This document shows positions 40,996-50,191 of a stretch of 64,000 nt of DNA, one piece after another. The position numbers were made by a program, and so were the translations under genes. Numbering within the stretch: position 1 is the stretch's first letter; every line of letters starts with the position of its first letter. Source of the DNA: Peribacillus muralis (GTDB lineage: Bacteria > Bacillota > Bacilli > Bacillales > DSM-1321); contig NZ_CP017080.1 of NCBI RefSeq assembly GCF_001645685.2, forward strand, positions 1,850,001-1,914,000, read 5' to 3'. Under the pieces are notes generated by a model. The model saw nothing but the letters and a program-made list of their open reading frames with translations. It was not told the origin of the DNA and did no database searches.

Positions 40996-42722
40996 TTGAA
41001 CGTGGAGTTAATTATGCCGATATATTCGCCAAGAAGGTAAGAAAAAATTCGAAAAAATACCATAATACGATTAAGTTGATGGTAGATCGTTGGTACAAGT
41101 GGAAAAAGCGTAAAGATATTTGGTTTGATGTAGACCGGGCAAATGAAATGATGGATTGGGTAGAAACTTTTGTCCGCCACACGAAAGGTAGTCTTGCGGG
41201 TCAAACATTTATTCTGGAAGATTGGGAGAAGTTTGCGTACTCGTGGATTTATGGATGGGTACACTATAACGAAGCTGGTAAGGTGATACGCGTTACGAGG
41301 GAATCTTACATTCAAATTCCTTAAAAGAACGGGAAGACTTTACTTGCGGTTGGTGCTCTTGGGTATTCAATGTATGGCGAGGGAGTACTTGGTGCAGATT
41401 GTTATTGTTGGGCTAGTGATTTTAACCAAGCTCAATTTGCAGCTAAACCATTTGCTGCCACCATCCTTAATCATGATGCACTATTGAATGTTTCGAAAAT
41501 TTATAAAGGCCCAAAAGGAACAGTAACAAGTGTCACATACGATTACATTCATAACGATTTAGCGTACACAAATACTTTTATTGTTATGAGTAAAAATATA
41601 GATTCTATAGAAGGTTCCAATCCTCACTTTGTATTAAATGACGAGCTGCACAAACAGGAAAACATGGAGCAATACGATAACTTTAAATCGGCTCAGATTT
41701 CTCGGGATGAACCGATTATGTTTAATATCTCGACAGCTGGAAAAGGCTCGTCCAGTGTGGGGATGCGCGTTTATCGTGAAGCAAAAGAAGTCTTAAAAAA
41801 TGACGATAATGATGCTAGTTTTGTCATGGTTTACGAACCAAATAAGAATTATGATTGGACAGACCGTAAAGTGTGGGAAATGGTCAATCCAAACATTCGT
41901 GTTTCTGTTACAATGAGTGCCGTCGAAACGGAATTCATTTCTGCAGCACGTTCTGCTCATAAGAAAGCTGAATTTCTTTCCAAGCACTTGAATGTTTTTG
42001 TAAATGGAGCAAATAATTTCTTTGAACAAGATCAGGTTGCTCATGTCCTGGTGAATGACCTAGGGGATTTTACTGGGGAAACTTGTTATATTGGATTGGA
42101 CTTATCAAAGACGACCGACTTAACGTGTGTAAATTTGAATTTTCCAACCTATGATGAGGAAGGAAAAGCTATTTTGAAAGTAAAACAAATGTATTTTATT
42201 CCTAATGCTGATATTGAATTCAGAGAAAAAGAGGACAATGTACCCTACACGGAAATGGTAGAGCAGGGTTACGTTCAGTTCTGTGATGGGAAAATGATAG
42301 ATCAAGACCAGGTGCTGGATTATATAAAAGAGTGTATGGATTTATATAATATACGACAATTAAATTATGATCCTGCCATGTCTCAAAAACTCATTGAGAA
42401 ATGTGAAAATCTTGGTTTGGAATGTATTGTAGTTAACCAGTATCCCAATGTCATGATTGATGATGCAGAGCGATTAATTTATGAAAAGAGATTGTTTACG
42501 GACAATCCTTTATTTATTTACTGTGCTTTGAATCTAGTAGTTATTACGAATATGAATGGAATGAAAGGTCCGTCTAAGAGCCAATCCAAAAAGAAAATTG
42601 ATGGATATGTCGCTTTTTTAGTTGCTCATAAAGAAACCATGATGGTCATGGATGATATAGCTGAGAATGGAATGGACGAATTGATTAGCGATATTTACAG
42701 GGGAGGGGGTGATAAGATTTGA
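40992..42722 (+). pseudogene. Terminase large subunit, nonsense mutation in the P-loop
   Basis: One continuous frame except for TAA at 41322-41324. Before it: MDWVETFVRHTKGSLAGQTF and ESYIQIP; after it: KNGKTLLAVGALGYSMYGEG. The normal P-loop would be IP-K-KNGKT, so an AAA to TAA change hit the Walker A motif. Downstream ATPase and nuclease domains (FVLNDELHKQENMEQYD, CYIGLDLSKTTDLTC) are intact. A 450-residue internal fragment from 41370 could be made but lacks the P-loop. Confidence 0.92.
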
Positions 42723-43927
42723 GATTAAGAGATGGGTTCTCAAACTTTTTATATAGACTAGCTGAAAAACGTGGCTGGACAGAAGATGTATATTCAAGCT
42801 CTATTCGTTTTGGTGGTCGCTATGTAAATGACGAGAGCATTTTAGAGTCGAGTGATGTTTACGAATTGATGCAGGATATTAGTAATCAAATTATGCTGGC
42901 TGAGTTTGTTGTGGAAGACGAGAACGGCCAGGGATTTAAAAAACATAAGGCATTAAAAACTCTAGAGAATCCAAATAATTATTTAACAGGTTCCGAATTC
43001 AAGAAACTTATGACCAATACGTATTTATTGCAAGGAGAAGTTTTTCCGATATTGGACGGTAATCAAATGCATCTTGCTACCAATGTTTATACGGAGTTAG
43101 ACGATAGACTCATAGAGCATTTTAAGATTGGTGGAGCAGAAATTCCTAACTTTATGATTAGGCATATTAAAAATATCGGAACTAATCATCTTAACGGTGT
43201 CGGTTTAATGCAATTAGGTAAAGAAACGCTCGAAGGCGTCTTGAGTGCAGAAAAGGTCCTTACAGACAAATATAAGAAAGGCGGACTTCTTAGCCTTCCT
43301 TTTGGAATTAGATGCCCATATCAACCCACAGAATGGGGCCCAATCGAAATTAATTAAAGCGATACTGGATCAGTTGGAACAAATAGACGAATCTCGGTCT
43401 GTAAAAATGATTTAGGAAAAGGGTACAAGATAGACACTCTTAAAAGCCCTATAGAGGACGAAAAGACCCTTTCCTATCTTAAATTAAATGTCTATAAGAA
43501 GGATTTAGGGAAGTTCTTGGGTATAAACGTGGACACGTACACGTCGTTATTAAAGTCTGATTTAGAAAAGGCCATGATGTATTTGCACAATAAAGCAGTT
43601 AAACCCATAATGAAGAATTTCGAGGACCATTTGAGTCTTCTTTTTTTTGGTTGTGATTCCAAATTAAGAATCAAACTAAAAATGAACATTCTGGATTTTG
43701 TCAGCTACAGCACTAAAACCAACATCGGCTATAACATTGTTCGTACTGGAATTACATCACCAGATAACATTGCTGAAATGCTTGGTTTCCCTAAGCAAAA
43801 TACACCAGAAGCACAAGCAATCTATATATCTAATGATCTATCAAAATTAGGAGAGAAAAAAGCTACAGATGATAGCTTGAAGGGAGGTGACGGAAGTGGC
43901 AAAGCAAAAGGCAATGAGGACATTTGA
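42719..43927 (+). pseudogene. HK97-type portal protein, two frameshifts
   Basis: First piece to about 43290: LMQDISNQIMLAEFVVEDEN, LLQGEVFPILDG, NGVGLMQLGKETLEGVLSAE. The middle piece reads FLLELDAHINPQNGAQSKLI in another frame to about 43400. The third (43405-43927) reads LGKGYKIDTLKSPIEDEKTL, GITSPDNIAEMLGFPKQNT. All are standard HK97 portal segments in order. Cannot make a working portal. Confidence 0.9.
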
Positions 43928-44939
43928 CATCACCCAATTGACAACTCGTGATGCTACTGAGGATACTCCATCGGTGATAACCGGTAATGCAGCTGTGTTT
44001 AATTCACCGACAATAATCGGGGATTGGTTTACTGAAATGATTGCTCCAGGAGCTTTCTCCCGTTCTCTTTTTGAAAACGGAGATATTAGAGCATTATTCA
44101 ACCATAACTGGGATAACGTGTTGGGACGTACCAAAAGCGGCACATTGAAACTCGAAGAGGATGAACGAGGATTAAAATTTGAAATTGAATTGCCGAATAC
44201 GACAATTGCTCGTGATTTAGCTGAGAGTATGTCCCGAGGTGATATTAATCAATGTTCATTTGGTTTTTGGGTAACTAAGGAGACTTGGGATTATTCGGTG
44301 GAACCGTATGTTAGAACGGTGAATGAAGTGGAATTGTTTGAAATATCGGTAGTTTCTATTCCGGCTTACGATGGTACCGAGGCATCACTGGTAAGAAGTA
44401 AAGAGGAAGATAATTCACTTGAACAAAGGATGTCCATAATCAAAACAATAAATAATACTTTGGAGGGAAAATTAAATGAAAAAAAACTATTACTAGCTTT
44501 GCAAAAACGAAATAACCAACGCTTAACAGAATTGCGTAGTAAATTAGAAAAGAATGAAGTTCGCGCTGATGATTTAGAAGCTGTTCAAACAGAAGTACAG
44601 GATCTTGCGGATGAAGCGCAAGAAATTGCTGATGCATTAGCAAATCTCGATGAAAGCGAAGAACGTGAAGATTTCCCGAAGGTGATGGTGCTGGATCTAA
44701 GGGAGAAGAAAGTCGTGATGGAGAAGAAGACTCTAAGGGTTCAGAAGGAGAAGGTCCATCAAAAGACGATCAAGAAGATGAACAAACGGATGAGAGGGAA
44801 GGTCAGCGTTCATCTGTTATTTCACAAGAGCACCGTAATGCGGCCATGTCACAAATCGGGAAAGCACTTTCCACTCGCGGTTCTAAGTCTACTAAGAAAA
44901 AAGAAAAAGAAATTCGTTCCGCATTTGCTAATTTTGTAG
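43896..44939 (+). pseudogene. Prohead protease read through into out-of-frame capsid
   Basis: GTG 43896 follows GGGAGGTGA at best spacing. Residues 1-190 are an intact HK97-type prohead protease: FNSPTIIGDWFTEMIAPGAF, FNHNWDNVLGRTKSGTLKL, LFEISVVSIPAYDGTEAS. Loss of one A from the run at 44479 removes the normal stop (it would end NEKKNYY) and fuses it to the capsid's N-terminal helix (ALQKRNNQRLTELRSKLEKN). After about 44680 the sequence is read out of frame. The protease domain itself may still fold. Confidence 0.8.
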
Positions 44940-45250
44940 TAGGTAAAATCACAGAAGGCCAAGCACGTTCACTTGGTATTGAAGTAGGTAATGGGTCCGT
45001 CACTATTCCGGAATTAATTGCTACTGAAATTATTACTTATGCTCAAGAAGAAAATTTATTACGTAAATATGGCTCTGTCCATAGAACAAAAGGTAATGTG
45101 AAGTATCTAATGTAAATAAGAAAGAACGCACTCAGGAAATTGCTGAAACTGATATTGAATTTGATGAAATTCTTCTTGATCCAGCAGAATTTGATGCTTT
45201 AGCAACAGTAACAATGAAATTGATGAAAATGTCTGGTGTAAACATTGAAG
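44476..45250 (+). pseudogene. HK97-type major capsid protein, frameshifted and truncated by deletion
   Basis: ATG 44476 has GGAGGGAAA upstream but the first frame stops at once because of the missing A. Capsid sequence continues in pieces: delta-domain coiled coil 44494-44680; SQEHRNAAMSQIGKALSTRG and AFANFVVGKITEGQARSLGI in a second frame to 45115; DTDIEFDEILLDPAEF-type core, KLMKMSGVNIEE, in a third. It ends at about 45250, where tail-fibre sequence begins. Confidence 0.85.
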
Positions 45251-46194
45251 AAAATACGGCCGTGTATACAGCCTTCATTGATTCCTATGATGGAGCACTA
45301 AGAGCGCGAATTACCGAGAAGAGAGTCAACGGCTCAAAGAAAAACACGCAAGAAAGTTGGCTGACATTTACAGATAAAACCGTTACGTCCCAGCGTGAAG
45401 TACACTCAGGATCCGTTGATTATAAGGACGCTAGATTCATTGATTTCTTCGCGGATGAAACGCTTAATGGCGATGTTGCGGGGCTGGGTATGCATATTTA
45501 CTCTGGTCAAAACACCTTGATTGAAGCGGCCTACAATATGGATATCAAAACCGGGTCAGGCCAATATTTAACGATTAATTCTGGTGGAGGAGCCGCCATA
45601 GAATCCACCAATAATATTTTGTCATTAAGACGAACATCAGCGTATACAGCCACCTCAGGAACCATCCTGACTTTCCAAAGTTCCGATAAGAATTGGCAGG
45701 GGGCTGTCGGGATCTGGAATAGTGAGAGGAACATGCACCTGGTTATGTATTTTGGGGACTATATCATGCTGAGATCAAGAGTGGAAGTTCGATCCATGGA
45801 TGTGAACGGCGATAATTACAGAGCGATGAGAGCCAGTGCATTCAATACATCCTCTTCAAGGATATATAAAACGAATATAAAGAACCTGACGTTTGATGCC
45901 CTTAAACAGGTTAATCAATTAAAAGTCGTAGAATATGACCTGAAAGCAGACTTGGCAGAAGGAATTTTTACTAATCGACAAGTGGGGTTCATTAGTGAAG
46001 AGAACATGATGATAGCCACGACAGACATGAGTGCCATCAATATCTATAAGGTGACATCACTCAACACAGCGGCCATTCAGATACTTGATTCAAAGGTTGA
46101 TACTCATACTGATCGCATTAATCTGTTAGAAATTGAAAACCAATATTTAAAACAAAAAATAAAACAGTTAGAAGACCGCCTTGACGCGGCCTAA
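45251..46194 (+). pseudogene. Tail-fibre C-terminus with S74 intramolecular chaperone, fused to capsid relic
   Basis: From about 45250 the frame encodes NTAVYTAFIDSYDGALRARI, a beta-helical fibre with VDYKDARFIDFFADETLNGD, and a C-terminal Peptidase_S74 chaperone: SSRIYKTNIKNLTFDALKQV then a coiled coil (RINLLEIENQYLKQKIKQLE). The N-terminal fibre and all tail genes are gone. An in-frame start (ATG 45214) lies in capsid sequence, so a capsid-fibre chimera of 326 residues may be produced. Confidence 0.85.
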
Positions 46195-46206
46195 GGAGGA
46201 AATGAC

Positions 46207-46641
46207 ATGCAAGTAAACATTCAATATTCCTATTTAGTGGATTCCATTCATTTTTTGTCATCCATGAATTTAAAAGGAAAGCAATCCATTCACCGCACAC
46301 GTTTTATCAAACTGCTATCTGAAAAACTGAAACAGGTATCAGAAGAGGAGTTGCAGTTGATTAAAGAATTTGCCGGTATAGATGCGAATGGGGACCCTAA
46401 TAAAAAGGACGACGGTAGTTTTGCCATTGAGGATGTCCCCGAGTTTAAGAAGCAGCAAGGAGAATACTTGTCCGAGTACTATGTCATTGAAGGAGGCGAT
46501 GCCCATGGTATGTTGAAAACCTTGAAGGGAATTATCGAGAATTTTGATAAAGAGGTTTCAGGTAAAGAGGCAGACGCGTTTGAACATTTGTTCACGGCAT
46601 TTGAAAACTCACAGGAAAAAGGAGGGGAAGAATCATGCTAA
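46207..46641 (+). CDS. DUF1617 phage protein
   Basis: 144 residues, ATG after TAAGGAGGAAATGAC. LVDSIHFLSSMNLKGKQSIHRTRF is the conserved core of the DUF1617 family, found after fibre genes in Siphoviridae of Gram-positive hosts. Helical and acidic. Function unknown. Confidence 0.8.
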   Translation: MQVNIQYSYLVDSIHFLSSMNLKGKQSIHRTRFIKLLSEKLKQVSEEELQLIKEFAGIDANGDPNKKDDGSFAIEDVPEFKKQQGEYLSEYYVIEGGDAHGMLKTLKGIIENFDKEVSGKEADAFEHLFTAFENSQEKGGEESC

Positions 46642-46856
46642 ATATTCAAATCACATCTACCACCATCCGTTATGCAGAAGGGGTCGTTTCTACGGTTCAT
46701 GTGCAGTTCCAAAGTCAAGATCCGGAGGGGACCATTACTCTCAATGGGTATATTCCTCTTAGTGCGGAAGAGTATGAACAAAACGAAGCTCTTCCAGCCT
46801 TAACGGAAGTGGTGAGAACCAAGTTAATTAATCGATTGCAGCCAGAAGTCGGATAG
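46635..46856 (+). CDS. Small phage protein, unknown
   Basis: 73 residues, starts inside the previous gene's end after GGAGGGGAAGAATC. ITSTTIRYAEGVVSTVHVQF and GYIPLSAEEYEQNEALPALT; a compact beta domain seen in small proteins between fibre and lysis genes. No function known. Confidence 0.65.
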   Translation: MLNIQITSTTIRYAEGVVSTVHVQFQSQDPEGTITLNGYIPLSAEEYEQNEALPALTEVVRTKLINRLQPEVG

Positions 46857-46868
46857 GAGGGGGCATTC

Positions 46869-47183
46869 TTGGAGATAGGAATAGGGTATTTAATTACATG
46901 CATAGGGCTTTTTTGTACCGTGGCCGGATTGGTCATCGGCTTTTTTACGTTTCATCGAAATCGGGATAAGGACGTGAAAAGTGAAGCTGCAGAAGCAGCA
47001 AGCATCACTACAAAGTTAGACCATATTGGCCAATCAGTGGATTCCATTCGGATTGATCTTAAAGCAAGTGATCAACGTTGGACTACTTTGTCAGGAACGG
47101 TTATTCGAATTGATGAAAGTACCATACAGGCGCATAAGCGCATCGATCAAATCGAAAAGAAAGGAGAGAGCCGAGTTGGATAA
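46869..47183 (+). CDS. Membrane-anchored coiled-coil protein of lysis module (XhlA/BhlA-like)
   Basis: 104 residues, TTG after AGGAGGGGGCATTC. One N-terminal transmembrane helix (YLITCIGLFCTVAGLVIGFF) and a heptad C-terminus (TKLDHIGQSVDSIRIDLKAS). Orientation is the reverse of the 20437 protein, where the helix is C-terminal. Overlaps the holin gene. Confidence 0.75.
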   Translation: MEIGIGYLITCIGLFCTVAGLVIGFFTFHRNRDKDVKSEAAEAASITTKLDHIGQSVDSIRIDLKASDQRWTTLSGTVIRIDESTIQAHKRIDQIEKKGESRVG

Positions 47184-47421
47184 AACCAAACAATATATAG
47201 CGATGATAGGCGGTGCACTGGGTGCGCTGCTTTTATTTTTTCAATCAATCGGGTTTCAGATAGAATGGTTCAATGAAAATACCATTAATTCGTTCATCAA
47301 TTTCCTTACAGCGATAGTTCCTCTGGGTTTTGCTTTATATGGCGTTTACAAGAATCAATACCTCCTAACCAATAAAGCCAAGGAACAAGAAGAATTTTTA
47401 AAAGAACAAGGATTTAAATGA
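47176..47421 (+). CDS. Holin
   Basis: 81 residues from TTG 47176, spaced 6 nt from AAAGGAGAGAG. Two hydrophobic segments (AMIGGALGALLLFFQSIGF and FINFLTAIVPLGFALYGVY) joined by a short polar loop, and a charged C-terminal tail (KAKEQEEFLKEQGF): class II holin layout. Not the same family as the phi LC3 holin at 20946. Confidence 0.8.
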   Translation: MDKTKQYIAMIGGALGALLLFFQSIGFQIEWFNENTINSFINFLTAIVPLGFALYGVYKNQYLLTNKAKEQEEFLKEQGFK

Positions 47422-47444
47422 GCTGCCCATCGGGTGGCTTTTTA
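47422..47444 (+). terminator. Intrinsic terminator after holin
   Basis: GCTGCCC-ATC-GGGTGGC then T5; nearly the same as 21213-21234. Confidence 0.8.
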
Positions 47445-47477
47445 TTATGAACATACATGAAAAGGAGACGATGGAAA

Positions 47478-48452
47478 ATGACAGTAGCATTGCAAACTTT
47501 ATTAGATCGTTCAAATAAAAATATGGGTTCTTATATGAATTCAGTGGTGAAGGCCTCGGCATTGGAAATGATAAAACGAGCATATAAGGAAGGGATATAC
47601 GTCCAAATAAGTTCAGGTTATCGGTCAATGGAAGAACAGGCTACCCTATACGGTCAAAGCCGTCTTTATAGCTACAAGGGTAAAAATTATAGCAATTTAG
47701 CCAAGCCAAAAGTGACGCAAGCGAAACCTGGACAATCCATTCACAATTATGGATATGCCATTGATTATTTCCTTGTGAGTGATGATGGAAAAACAGCTTT
47801 GTGGACGGTAAATGCAAAATGGAGACGTGTAGCTGACATTAGGAAAGAACTTGGCTTCAAATGGGGGGTAGATTGGACAGGCTTTAAGGATTATCCACAT
47901 TTAGAAATGACAGGTGGCTTGTCCTTTGCACAGCTGCAGGCCGGAAAAAGACCGAATCTAACCTTGAAGTTTAAGACAGGTACAGAAGTTGTTGATGCTG
48001 GTTCACCTAAAAAAGAAGTAGCTCCTGAGGTAAGTAAGAAGCCTTCGAAAGGCAAAGGAGATATCACTGTTATCTCTATTCAAAAAACACTAAATAGCAG
48101 GTATCGGTGTAACCTCATTGAGGACGGTATTCCAGGTCCAAAAACGAAGTCCGCGCTTATCAAAGCATTACAAACAGAACTTAACAAGCAGTTCAATAAA
48201 AAGTTGGTTGTGGACGGAAAATGGGGAGCCAAGACTAAGGCAGCCATTGTCACTGTTCAAAAGGGTGCAAAAGGCAATTTAACTTGGATTCTGCAGGCTA
48301 CACTTTACATTGAAGGATATAACCCGGGATCACTCGATTCCATCTTTGGGGAAGGTACTGAAACGGCATTGGAAAAGTACCAGAAAGCCAAAAAGATTAC
48401 TGCTGATAAAAAGGCCGGCAAAGCTTCTTTCGCTGAATTATTTGCTGCATAA
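47478..48452 (+). CDS. Endolysin: M15 peptidase with two peptidoglycan-binding domains (paralogue of 21268)
   Basis: 324 residues from ATG 47478 (AAAAGGAGACGATGG). Same layout as 21268-22245: SIHNYGYAIDYF and YPHLEMT for zinc binding, linker, two PG-binding-1 domains (GIPGPKTKSALIKALQ; SLDSIFGEGTETALEKYQ). The first 30 residues and the SD are almost identical in DNA, so the two prophages share a recombined or related lysis gene. Intact although the rest of this prophage is dead. Confidence 0.93.
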   Translation: MTVALQTLLDRSNKNMGSYMNSVVKASALEMIKRAYKEGIYVQISSGYRSMEEQATLYGQSRLYSYKGKNYSNLAKPKVTQAKPGQSIHNYGYAIDYFLVSDDGKTALWTVNAKWRRVADIRKELGFKWGVDWTGFKDYPHLEMTGGLSFAQLQAGKRPNLTLKFKTGTEVVDAGSPKKEVAPEVSKKPSKGKGDITVISIQKTLNSRYRCNLIEDGIPGPKTKSALIKALQTELNKQFNKKLVVDGKWGAKTKAAIVTVQKGAKGNLTWILQATLYIEGYNPGSLDSIFGEGTETALEKYQKAKKITADKKAGKASFAELFAA

Positions 48453-48514
48453 ATAAAAAACATTTGAGAAAGAATGATTATGGTACTAACTCCACAGGTA
48501 ACTCCATTAAAAAT

Positions 48515-48545
48515 GCCCTTACTCGCTTTGAGTTGGGGCTTTTTA
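48515..48545 (+). terminator. Intrinsic terminator after second endolysin
   Basis: GCCCTTACTC...GAGTTGGGGC then T4; clearly related to 22309-22340. Confidence 0.8.
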
Positions 48546-48750
48546 ATTAGAGGTAATAATATGAAGTTCAATATAAAATATTATTCTACCACACTGAAAG
48601 AACTCAAAGATTATTCGTTTAACTCTTTCCTTTTTTTTATATTTAGTATAGTATTACATTTGAACCATAAAAAGTTAATAATATAGTACATATGCACTTT
48701 TAATAGTTAGATATGCATTGCATATGTACTATAAAAAAAGGGAGAGCAAA
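48546..48750 (+). promoter_or_regulatory. Leader with 15-bp inverted repeat (48682-48696 / 48719-48733)
   Basis: TATAGTACATATGCA and its exact complement flank a 22-nt spacer, ending 5 nt before the SD AAGGGAGAG of the exported-protein gene; A7 follows the right arm. Could be an operator pair or an RNA hairpin near the ribosome site. The rest of the stretch is AT-rich with no gene. Confidence 0.55.
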
Positions 48751-49464
48751 ATGTTTAAGAAATTACCAAGGATTATGATAGTAGTTTTATCAGTGGTTAT
48801 GTTAGTTGGAGGAATCTTACCGAGCGTGGGATATGCACAAGATGGATCAATTAATAATGAAATTGATTCAGAGAGTACAAAAAGTACAGTATTGACTCTA
48901 GATGATTCCATGACAGTTAGTGAACAAAACTCCATGATTAATGATTATCTAAGTGATCCAAATGTAGAAGAGTTAATTGTTCTTGATGAGTCATTATTAA
49001 TAGAGAATAATGATACCGAAAATGAAACTACCCCCACCCCACGTGCTATAATTAATCAGTATAAAGTTAATAATGTACGAGGAGGCTCTGATGTAACAGG
49101 ATCTAGCGGAATTGCCACTGCTATTGGTGAGGTAGGAATATTATTAAATATTGGTCAGACAAAATCAGTGGCCACTACAGTTAGTGCAGATTTTGGTGCT
49201 AGTAATGCTGCACTATCAGGGGCTCTAGGGTATAGTGTTACGGGTTCAACATCTATAACGATTTCTGGTCAATATAGAGTACCGAGTAAAGTGAATGGAA
49301 AAAAAGTTAAAACATGTAAAATGACGGCGTATCCTGTATACAAAACTAAACTATATGATGTACATAAAATGCCGTGGAATGCCTTTAGTTGGACTAAAAT
49401 GGGAACAGGAAAAGCAAAAAAAGCTTATGGAGTATCATATAAAAAAGTATATACCTATAAATAA
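48751..49464 (+). CDS. Exported protein, bacteriocin-like
   Basis: 237 residues from ATG 48751. Sec signal peptide (KKLPRIMIVVLSVVMLVGGI then PSVGYAQ, cleavage likely after YAQ). An acidic propeptide-like region (about 30-95) ends near TPTPRAI. A Gly/Ser/Thr-rich domain (GSSGIATAIGEVGILLNIGQ, SGALGYSVTGSTSITISGQY) is followed by a Lys/Tyr-rich tail. The pro-region plus amphipathic beta domain suggests a secreted toxin. No family recognised. Next gene is a two-helix membrane protein. Confidence 0.65.
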   Translation: MFKKLPRIMIVVLSVVMLVGGILPSVGYAQDGSINNEIDSESTKSTVLTLDDSMTVSEQNSMINDYLSDPNVEELIVLDESLLIENNDTENETTPTPRAIINQYKVNNVRGGSDVTGSSGIATAIGEVGILLNIGQTKSVATTVSADFGASNAALSGALGYSVTGSTSITISGQYRVPSKVNGKKVKTCKMTAYPVYKTKLYDVHKMPWNAFSWTKMGTGKAKKAYGVSYKKVYTYK

Positions 49465-49478
49465 AGGATGAAGTTTAA

Positions 49479-49721
49479 ATGAAAAAAAAATATATAGCTA
49501 TAATTTTTATGCTAATTATAATTATTGGAAGTCTGCAGATTCCTAGTCTACTAGAATCAATATATCCATTGGCTAAAGAAGATAGAACTGAAGCTTTTTA
49601 TAATATTAGATATTTCTTGCAAGGGATTTTTTCTTTGGTAGGCATAATATTTGTTAATATTATACTGTTAACATATTTCAAGAATAGTGATGTTGATAAA
49701 AAAAACTATTCAAATAAGTAA
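49479..49721 (+). CDS. Two-helix membrane protein, candidate immunity partner
   Basis: 80 residues, ATG after AAGGATGAAGTTTAA. Helices IAIIFMLIIIIGSLQIPSLL and LQGIFSLVGIIFVNIILLTY. Starts 14 bp after the exported protein and shares its terminator. Two-to-four helix proteins next to bacteriocin genes are often immunity proteins; here that is inference. Confidence 0.6.
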   Translation: MKKKYIAIIFMLIIIIGSLQIPSLLESIYPLAKEDRTEAFYNIRYFLQGIFSLVGIIFVNIILLTYFKNSDVDKKNYSNK

Positions 49722-49723
49722 TT

Positions 49724-49748
49724 CAAGCCCTCTTCGATGAGGGCTTTT
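49724..49748 (+). terminator. Intrinsic terminator
   Basis: AAGCCCTC-TTCGAT-GAGGGCTT then T run. Confidence 0.85.
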
Positions 49749-49941
49749 CTTTTATACAGCCATGTATGATTTTTTTTGCATTTTCCTGTCGATACCTTAA
49801 TAGTTGTCTTCTTTTTTTAAGCCTTGACTTTTATGTATCATACGAACACTTTTCAAAAAAAGTTTCTTATCCAATTTACCTCTAATCAGTACTTCGTTTT
49901 GTCAAAACACTCCTTTCCATATAGATTTGTCTACATTCTAA

Positions 49942-49968
49942 AAGCCCTTCTCGTGTGAGAAGGGCTTT
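49942..49968 (-). terminator. Terminator of the MBL/DUF3006 operon
   Basis: AAGCCCTTCTC...GAGAAGGGCTT. It can work on either strand and ends the minus-strand pair. Between 49749 and 49941 I see nothing coding. Confidence 0.7.
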
Positions 49969-49972
49969 ATTG

Positions 49973-50191
49973 TTAATCTTCAAATAACTCGTCCATTAGG
50001 TCATCGATTTCTTTTCTTAATTTTTCAGTGCCTTCTTTGGAAATAGTGATCTTATCATTATCAATAATCAACATATCTCCGACTTTGGCTCCTTTAGGAA
50101 GAGAATGCTTAGGTATATCCTTCATTTCCCCACCATCGATTTCAACGACAGCAATATTTCCCTCAAAGCGATCAATAACTCCTTGTTGCAT
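49973..50191 (-). CDS. DUF3006 family protein
   Basis: 72 residues. MQQGVIDRFEGNIAVVEIDG then IPKHSLPKGAKVGDMLI are the DUF3006 hallmarks. In Firmicutes DUF3006 genes nearly always follow a secreted ComEC-like MBL hydrolase, as here, with 0 bp between them. Small beta barrel; role unknown. Confidence 0.88.
   Translation of the reverse strand: MQQGVIDRFEGNIAVVEIDGGEMKDIPKHSLPKGAKVGDMLIIDNDKITISKEGTEKLRKEIDDLMDELFED

Noticed and set aside
43492..43689. Minus-strand frame opposite the portal
   Set aside because: Antisense of the third portal fragment, which aligns with the family.
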